From positions 1 through 64,000 of the forward strand of contig NZ_JAZDCH010000028.1 of assembly GCF_036311905.1 (NCBI RefSeq): a DNA stretch of 64,000 bases. The letters run 5' to 3'. A model generated the notes under the pieces. It worked only from the letters and a program-made list of their open reading frames with translations, did not search any database and was not told the DNA's origin. The DNA comes from Brachybacterium sp036311905 (GTDB taxonomy: Bacteria; Actinomycetota; Actinomycetes; Actinomycetales; Dermabacteraceae). The position numbers and the translations under genes are program-made. Within the stretch, counting starts at the first letter, position 1. The number at the start of each line of letters is the position of its first letter. This document shows, one piece after another, positions 58,796 to 64,000 of the stretch.

Positions 58796-59812
58796 GTGAT
58801 CACTCTCGACGGACTGCGCAAGGTCTTCCCCGCTCCCGGCGGCGGAGACCCCGTCGTCGCGCTCGGCGGTATCGACCTCCACCTCGACGCGGGACGCATC
58901 CACGGCATCGTCGGCCGCTCCGGCGCCGGCAAGTCCACGCTCATCCGCTGCCTCACGGGTCTCGAGAAGCCCACCTCGGGGCGCGTGGAGGTCGACGGCA
59001 CCGACGTGGCCGCCCTCGACGGTGCCGCGCTGCGCGCCGCCCGACGGAACATCGGCATGGTCTTCCAGCACGCGAACCTGCTGGACTCCCGCACGGCCGC
59101 CCAGAACATCGCCCACCCCCTGGAGATCGCGGGCGTGCCCCGCGCCGAGCGCGAGCGCCGCGTCGCCGAGCTGGTCGAGCTCGTCGGCCTGACCGGCCGC
59201 GAGCACAACCACCCCGCGCAGCTCTCCGGCGGTCAGATCCAGCGCGTCGGCATCGCCCGCGGCCTCGCCGCCGAGCCGAAGGTGCTGCTGTGCGACGAGC
59301 CCACCAGCGCCCTCGATGGCGGGACCACCCGGCAGATCCTGAACCTGCTCGCCGACCTGCGCGAGCGCCTCGGGATCACGGTCGTGATCATCACCCACGA
59401 GATGGCCGTGGTGCGCGAGGTGTGCGACACCGTGACCCTGCTGCAGGACGGCAGGATCACCCAGACCGGCGACCTGATCGATGTCGCCGCCGACCCCCAC
59501 GGCCCGCTCAGCGCCGAGCTGATCCCTCTGCCCCCGGCTCCGACAGGGATCGACGCCCTGGTCGTGAACTGCGACTACGGTGACTCCGAGCGCTTCCGCA
59601 CGAGCGAGGACCTCATCGCCCTGGCCGCGGAGTACGAGGCCGAGGCGACCCTCGTCGCCGGGACCATCGAGACCATCGGCGGCCGTCAGGTGGGACGGGT
59701 CCAGCTCGCCCTGCGCAACCGCTCCGGCGCCCCGATCTCCCGCGAGGGCCTCGACTCCTATCTCGCCGAGCTCGCCGCGGCCGGCGTCGTCGCCACGGAG
59801 GTGACCGCATGA
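58796..59812 (+). CDS. metN: Methionine ABC importer, ATP-binding subunit
   Basis: A 338-residue ATPase energising methionine uptake with MetI and MetQ. Walker A GRSGAGKSTLIRCL, Q-loop MVFQHANLLDSRTAAQNI, signature LSGGQIQRVGIARGL, Walker B VLLCDEPTSALD and switch IITHEMAVVREVC are intact. Residues ~245-338 form the regulatory NIL/ACT-like domain that binds methionine and inhibits transport. The start is uncertain: GTG 58796 gives ITLDGLRKVF, the usual MetN opening; TTG 58775 has GGAAAGGGG upstream; ATG 58748 adds 16 residues. The stop overlaps the metI start by ATGA. Confidence 0.9.
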   Translation: MITLDGLRKVFPAPGGGDPVVALGGIDLHLDAGRIHGIVGRSGAGKSTLIRCLTGLEKPTSGRVEVDGTDVAALDGAALRAARRNIGMVFQHANLLDSRTAAQNIAHPLEIAGVPRAERERRVAELVELVGLTGREHNHPAQLSGGQIQRVGIARGLAAEPKVLLCDEPTSALDGGTTRQILNLLADLRERLGITVVIITHEMAVVREVCDTVTLLQDGRITQTGDLIDVAADPHGPLSAELIPLPPAPTGIDALVVNCDYGDSERFRTSEDLIALAAEYEAEATLVAGTIETIGGRQVGRVQLALRNRSGAPISREGLDSYLAELAAAGVVATEVTA

Positions 59813-60510
59813 TCGACACGCTCCAGGAATGGCTCTCCAACCCGCTGCTGGTCCGCTGGGACGGCGGTCCGTGGCAGGCCACCCTCGTCACCCTCTACAT
59901 GACCGCAGTGACCATGGTGGCGACGGTCCTGATCGGTCTGCCGCTCGGGGTCGCGCTGTTCGAGACCGAGGGCTCCTCCTCGCCGGCCGTGCGGACCCTG
60001 AACCGGGTCGTCGGCTTCGTCGTCAACGTGCTGCGCTCCTTCCCCTTCTTCATCCTGATCATCGCGCTGATCCCGATCACCTCGGCGATCACGGGCCGCT
60101 CGACCGGCCCGAACGCGGCGATGATCGCCCTGACCATCGCGGCCGTCCCCTTCGCCGCGCGCCTGTTCGAGCTGAACCTGCGCGAGATCCCCGCGGGCAA
60201 GATCGAGGCCGTGCGGATGATGGGCGCGACGCGCTGGCAGGTGATCCGCCAGGTGCTCGTCCCCGAGGCGCTGCCCGGCATCATCGGCTCCATCACCACC
60301 ACCACGATCGCCGTCATCGGCTACACCGCGATGGCCGGCTCGGTGAACTCCGGCGGCCTCGGCCAGCTCGCCTACAACCGCGGATACACCGGCTACCAGA
60401 CCGAGATCATCATCGTCACCGTGATCCTGCTGGTCCTCATCGTCATCGGAGTCCAGCTGATCGGCTCCCGTCTCGCCCGCGCGGTCGACCACCGCGCCCG
60501 CACCGCCTGA
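59809..60510 (+). CDS. metI: Methionine ABC importer, permease
   Basis: A 233-residue permease with five helices. The EAA-like cytoplasmic loop is EAVRMMGATRWQVIRQVLVPEALPGI, which docks to MetN. GGPWQATLVTLYMTAVTMV opens the first helix and AGSVNSGGLGQLAYNRGY is a family marker. Coupled to metN by ATGA. Role: passage of methionine across the membrane. Confidence 0.93.
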   Translation: MIDTLQEWLSNPLLVRWDGGPWQATLVTLYMTAVTMVATVLIGLPLGVALFETEGSSSPAVRTLNRVVGFVVNVLRSFPFFILIIALIPITSAITGRSTGPNAAMIALTIAAVPFAARLFELNLREIPAGKIEAVRMMGATRWQVIRQVLVPEALPGIIGSITTTTIAVIGYTAMAGSVNSGGLGQLAYNRGYTGYQTEIIIVTVILLVLIVIGVQLIGSRLARAVDHRARTA

Positions 60511-60534
60511 CCCCCACCCCGCAAAGGAACCGCT

Positions 60535-61374
60535 ATGTCCACGCTCTCGCGTCGCACCCTGTTCGCCTCCGGCGCCGGCCTCGCCGCGCTCACCCTCGCC
60601 GCCTGCGGCGGCTCCGACGAGGAGGCCCTGACCGAGGAGGGCGGCGTGACCACGATCCGCGTGGCCGCCACCCCGCTCCCGCACATGGAGATCCTCACCT
60701 TCATCAGCGAGAACCTCGCCGAGGCCGCGGGCCTCGAGCTCGACCTGCAGGAGCAGACCGAGTACCCGATCCCGAACCGCCTGCTCTCCGAGGGCGAGGT
60801 GGACGCGAACTTCTTCCAGCATCTGCCCTACCTCGAGACCGAGATCGCCGAGAACGGCTACGAGCTGACCCCCTTCGCGGGCGTGCACATCGAGCCCCTG
60901 GGCATCTTCTCCGAGTCGCTGACCAGCCTCGACGAGATCGAGGAGGGGGCGGCCGTGGGCCTGCCCAACGATCCCACCAACCGTGGCCGCGCCCTCGCCC
61001 TGCTCGCCGACCAGGGCCTGCTCGCCCTCATGGACGGCATCGAGCCGACCGCCGCGACCGTCGACGACATCGCCGAGAACCCCAAGAACCTCGATCTCCA
61101 GGAGATCGACGCCGCACTCCTGCCGCGCACCCTGGGCGACTACGCCATCGCCGTGATCAACGGCAACTACGCCCTCGAGGCCGACCTCAGCCCCGCCGAG
61201 GACGCCCTCGCGCTCGAGTCCGGCGAGGACAACCCCTACGCCAACATGCTCGTCGTCCGCACCGCCGACAAGGACAACGCCGCGCTGAAGACGCTCGACG
61301 AGCTCCTCCACTCGGAGGACGTGCGCGCCTTCATCGAGGAGACCTACTCGGGCGCGGTCATCCCCGCGTTCTGA
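60535..61374 (+). CDS. metQ: Methionine-binding lipoprotein (NlpA family)
   Basis: A 279-residue substrate-binding lipoprotein. The head SRRTLFASGAG is Tat-like and the lipobox is TLAACG (C24). VAATPLPHMEILTFISENLA and EVDANFFQHLPYLE are the NlpA signatures, and INGNYALEADLSP marks the second lobe. It delivers methionine to MetNI. AAAGGA precedes the ATG. Its 3' end overlaps the converging peptidase gene by 17 bases. Confidence 0.93.
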   Translation: MSTLSRRTLFASGAGLAALTLAACGGSDEEALTEEGGVTTIRVAATPLPHMEILTFISENLAEAAGLELDLQEQTEYPIPNRLLSEGEVDANFFQHLPYLETEIAENGYELTPFAGVHIEPLGIFSESLTSLDEIEEGAAVGLPNDPTNRGRALALLADQGLLALMDGIEPTAATVDDIAENPKNLDLQEIDAALLPRTLGDYAIAVINGNYALEADLSPAEDALALESGEDNPYANMLVVRTADKDNAALKTLDELLHSEDVRAFIEETYSGAVIPAF

Positions 61375-63481
61375 TCGGCTCCGTCGCCGCGAGCTGGTCC
61401 AGCAGCCAGGCCAGCTCGTCGGCGCGCTGCTCCCACTTGCGGTAGCGGCCGGAGCGGCCGCCGTGCCCCGCGACCATCTCGCAGCGGAACACGATCGGCC
61501 GCTCCGCCGGGTCCGAGGTGACCGTCTCCCGCAGCCGGGCGACCCACTTGGCGGGCTCGACGAAGAACACGCGGGTGTCGTTGAGCGAGGTCGAGGCGAA
61601 GATCGCCGGGTACTCCGCCGCCCGGATGTTCTCGTAAGGCGTGTACTCCTTCATGTACGCGTAGACCTCGGCGCTCTCGACGGGGTTGCCCCACTCCTCC
61701 CACTCGCCGACGGTCAGCGGCAGCGAGGGGTCGAGGATCGTGGTCAGCGCGTCGACGAACGGCACCCCGGCGATGATCGCCCGGAACCGCTCGGGGGCGA
61801 GGTTCGCGACGGCGCCCATCAGCAGGCCGCCCGCGCTGCGGCCTTCCGCGCCGAGGCGTGAGGGGTCCACGAGGCCCGCCTCGGCCAGGTGCGCGGCCGC
61901 CGTCACGTAGTCGGAGAAGGAGTTCTTCTTCTCGAGCAGCTTCCCGTGGTCGTACCAGGCGCGGCCCATCTCGCCGCCGCCGCGCACGTGCGCGATCGCG
62001 ACGACGACCCCGCGGTCCAGGAGCGAGAGGCGGGTCGGCACGAACGAGGGGTCGATCGAGACCTCGTAGGAGCCGTAGCCGTACAGATAGCCGGGGGCCG
62101 TGCCGTCGGCGGCGACCTCCCGCCGGGAGACGACGCTGAGCGGCACCCGGGTGCCGTCGGCGGCCGTCGCCCACTCGCGACGCTCGACGTAGAGCGAGGG
62201 GTCGTAGCCCGGCACCGGGGTGACGCGCAGGATCTCGGTGGTCCCGGCGGCGACATCCCGCTCGGCGACCGTGGGCGGGGTGAGCAGGCTGGTGAGCTGA
62301 TAGCGCACCGTGGTCTGCTCCCAGCCGGGGTTGGTGTCCAGCTCGACAGTGTCCAGCTCACCGCCGTGGGTGAGGTCCTCGGCGCTCTCCACGAGCAGCG
62401 AGCCGTCGGCCGCACGGGGGATCAGCCGCACCGAGGCGAGTCCGCCGCTGCGCAGCTCGAGGGCGACGAAACCGGCGAAGGACTCCACCCCCAGCAGGCG
62501 CTCGCCCTCCCCGGCGGTCATCAGCCCGCGCCAGGCGGTGGGATCCTCGAGCGGCGCCTCGGCGAGCGCGAAGCCCTCCGCGCCGTCGTTGTGCACCACC
62601 AGCAGCCGGTCGCCCGCCCACTCGATCGCATAGTCCACCCCGTCGCGGCGGCCGCCCGCGGGACGGGGCGGAGAGGTCGGGTCCTCGAGATCGACCAGCC
62701 AGGCCTCGGCCGTGGTCGACGAGGAGGACTGCAGCACGAGCGCGCGGCCGTCGCGCGAGCGCTCGAACCACACCGTGAAGCGCTCGTCGGACTCCTCGAG
62801 GACAAGCACATCTGTCGTGGGATCGGCGCCGATCCGGTGCCGCCACACCTGGTGCTGGCGCCAGGCGTCGTCGACCCGGGCGTAGAACAACCACTGCTGG
62901 TCCGCGGAGAAGGCGAGGCCGTAGCCGACGCCGGTCACCGCCTCGTCGAGGATCTCCCCGCTCGCGAGGTCCTTGACGCGCACGGTGAAGCGCTCGTCGC
63001 CCGCGGTGTCCACGGCGTAGGCGAGCAGGTCGTGGTCGGGGGAGGGGACGAGGCCCCCGAGCGAGTAGAACTCGCTCCCGGCCGCCTCGGCCTGCGCGTC
63101 CAGCAGCACCTGTTCCCCGTCGAGCATCGCGCCCGGGGCGACCTCGGGCCGGGACCCCGCGTCGCGCACGCGGGTGTAGCGGGGGTAGTCGTCGCCCGCG
63201 GTGGTGCGGGTGATGTACCACCAGTCGCCGCGGCGCACCGGCACCGACAGGTCCGTCTCCTGGGTGTGCCCGACGAACTCGGCGACCAGCGCCTCCCGCA
63301 GGGCGCCCAGATGCGCGGTGCGGGCGTCGGCGTAGGCGTTCTCCGCCTCGAGATGCGCGATGACCTCCGGGTCCTCCTTGTCGCGCAGCCACTCGTAGGG
63401 GTCTGCGACCACGTCGCCGTGGGCGTGGCGCTCCGTGGGGCGGCGGGCGGGACGGGGTGCATCGGGAAGGACTGAGGTCAT
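61358..63481 (-). CDS. S9 family prolyl oligopeptidase (oligopeptidase B-like)
   Basis: A 707-residue cytosolic serine peptidase. The N-terminal part (DPYEWLRDKEDPEVIAHLEAEN) and a seven-bladed propeller precede a catalytic domain with the nucleophile in EGRSAGGLLMGAV, an Asp in TSLNDTRVFF and the His in VAGHGGRSGRYRKWEQ. The acidic residues before the active site suit cleavage after basic residues, as in oligopeptidase B, but this is by family. The start ATG 63481 follows TAGGCT by 7 bases on the minus strand, so it is leaderless. Divergent promoter shared with the USP gene. Confidence 0.9.
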   Translation of the reverse strand: MTSVLPDAPRPARRPTERHAHGDVVADPYEWLRDKEDPEVIAHLEAENAYADARTAHLGALREALVAEFVGHTQETDLSVPVRRGDWWYITRTTAGDDYPRYTRVRDAGSRPEVAPGAMLDGEQVLLDAQAEAAGSEFYSLGGLVPSPDHDLLAYAVDTAGDERFTVRVKDLASGEILDEAVTGVGYGLAFSADQQWLFYARVDDAWRQHQVWRHRIGADPTTDVLVLEESDERFTVWFERSRDGRALVLQSSSSTTAEAWLVDLEDPTSPPRPAGGRRDGVDYAIEWAGDRLLVVHNDGAEGFALAEAPLEDPTAWRGLMTAGEGERLLGVESFAGFVALELRSGGLASVRLIPRAADGSLLVESAEDLTHGGELDTVELDTNPGWEQTTVRYQLTSLLTPPTVAERDVAAGTTEILRVTPVPGYDPSLYVERREWATAADGTRVPLSVVSRREVAADGTAPGYLYGYGSYEVSIDPSFVPTRLSLLDRGVVVAIAHVRGGGEMGRAWYDHGKLLEKKNSFSDYVTAAAHLAEAGLVDPSRLGAEGRSAGGLLMGAVANLAPERFRAIIAGVPFVDALTTILDPSLPLTVGEWEEWGNPVESAEVYAYMKEYTPYENIRAAEYPAIFASTSLNDTRVFFVEPAKWVARLRETVTSDPAERPIVFRCEMVAGHGGRSGRYRKWEQRADELAWLLDQLAATEPIRTRG

Positions 63482-63488
63482 GGGCGGG

Positions 63489-63509
63489 AGCCTACTGGCG
63501 GCGTACCCT
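63489..63509. promoter_or_regulatory. Back-to-back -10 boxes of two leaderless genes
   Basis: TAGGCT on the minus strand (plus-strand 63489-63494) is 7 bases from the peptidase ATG; TACCCT on the plus strand (63504-63509) is 6 bases from the USP ATG at 63516. The two promoters overlap in a 34-base gap. Confidence 0.5.
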
Positions 63510-63515
63510 GGGTGC

Positions 63516-64000
63516 ATGAGCGTCAGCGACATCGTCGTCGGCTACGACGACACCCTCGCCTCCGCGGAGGCCGTGCGCTGGGCGGCGGATCTCGCCGCCG
63601 CCACCGGGACCCCGCTCCGGATCGTCCATGCCTGGTCGTGGCCGCTGCTGGGCGACGAGCTGACCGGCATGCCGACCCTCGCGGCCGCCGGTCCCCACAA
63701 CCAGGCGCAGCGGCACATGGACGAGGTCGCCGACGAGGTCCGCTCGCACGTCGCCGGGCTGGAGGTGCGCGCAGAACTGGTCCCGGGCGAGCCGCGAGAG
63801 GTGCTCTCGGAGATCGCCGCCGACGCGTCCCTGCTGGTGGTCGGCACCCGCGGCCTGGGCCGGGTGCTCGGCCTGCTGCTCGGATCGGTCAGCCGCGGGC
63901 TGCTGCACGAGACGGGCTGCCCGGTCGCGATCATCCGTTCGGCCGAGCATCGCGCCGGCCCCGTGCTGGTCGCCGTCGACGGATCGCCCGTGAGCGGCCG
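63516..64000 (+). CDS. Universal stress protein (3' end outside the window)
   Basis: The first 161 residues of a tandem-USP protein. Domain 1 starts SDIVVGYDDTLASAEAVRWA and ends with the ATP-binding motif VVGTRGLGRVLGLLLGSVSRGLLHETGCPVAII (G-x-x-G-x(9)-G-S type). A second domain begins at GPVLVAVDGSPVSGR, where the window ends, so the usual two-domain length of ~280-300 residues is expected. Leaderless start behind TACCCT. USP proteins bind ATP and are induced under starvation or low oxygen. Confidence 0.85.
   Translation, partial: MSVSDIVVGYDDTLASAEAVRWAADLAAATGTPLRIVHAWSWPLLGDELTGMPTLAAAGPHNQAQRHMDEVADEVRSHVAGLEVRAELVPGEPREVLSEIAADASLLVVGTRGLGRVLGLLLGSVSRGLLHETGCPVAIIRSAEHRAGPVLVAVDGSPVSG

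Overview
The window is 64 kb of very GC-rich DNA in which real genes show almost exclusively G or C at third codon positions. The gene content points to a Gram-positive actinobacterium: an Rpf-type resuscitation factor, lipoproteins, a Pro/Ala-linker ParA-like ATPase, a DinB-type thiol-transferase-like protein, and many leaderless transcripts. A Dermabacteraceae/Brachybacterium-like organism is my best guess, but only from overall style. The region reads as ordinary chromosome: about 55 genes, no insertion sequence, prophage, CRISPR array, rRNA or tRNA that I could find. The last gene (a universal stress protein) is cut by the right edge.

Layout. 0.4-6.7 kb: an M48 membrane metalloprotease, two DHA2-type drug efflux transporters (one with a clear palindromic operator) and an Rpf-like peptidoglycan protein. 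6.8-13.7 kb: a metF-metE operon, a RelA/SpoT-domain alarmone synthetase with a long unknown tail, a PHP phosphatase and a membrane protein. 13.7-21 kb: a MATE exporter, an RND exporter and a two-component system (histidine kinase, OmpR-type regulator). 21-25 kb: a secreted Ser/Gly-rich protein ending in 25 aspartates, a 109-bp inverted-repeat element, a P-loop protein and an ABC-exporter-like protein without a Walker A motif; the first and third of these share an unusual palindrome plus 11-bp direct-repeat motif. 25-33 kb: a ferritin-like di-iron protein with a ligand-less paralogue, a TPR-like protein, a ribbon-helix-helix/DUF4097 pair, a small acetyltransferase, and a VTC-domain/DUF4956/carbohydrate-binding operon. 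33-43 kb: a DinB-family protein, dnaB, a CynX-type transporter, an esterase, a degenerate phosphodiesterase, lipoproteins, a Ser/Thr kinase and a beta-lactamase-fold hydrolase. 43-50 kb: a ParA-like/SNF2/SWIM operon, a PP2C-like protein and a strongly structured non-coding RNA with its own promoter and terminator. 50-64 kb: a winged-helix regulator, a DUF1540 Cys-rich protein with a Met-rich microprotein, upp, a dihydrofolate-reductase-like protein, tadA, a GNAT-AAA fusion, a NarL-type two-component system with an ABC-2 drug exporter, an SRPBCC protein, metNIQ and an oligopeptidase B-like S9 peptidase.

Themes. Methionine supply appears twice (metF-metE and metNIQ). Export and envelope stress are prominent: two DHA2, one MATE, one RND, one ABC-2 and one pseudo-ABC exporter, with two two-component systems. 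A recurring promoter architecture is seen by eye at more than a dozen genes: a TANNNT -10 box 6-7 bases before the start codon with no ribosome site, which predicts leaderless mRNAs. The best candidates for something undescribed are the 20.3-25 kb regulon (two-component system, shared operators, poly-Asp protein, P-loop protein, pseudo-ABC exporter), the ~296-nt RNA at 49.6 kb, the enzyme/pseudoenzyme ferritin pair, and the DUF1540/Met-rich microprotein locus. All functional statements rest on motif recognition by eye; no database search was run.
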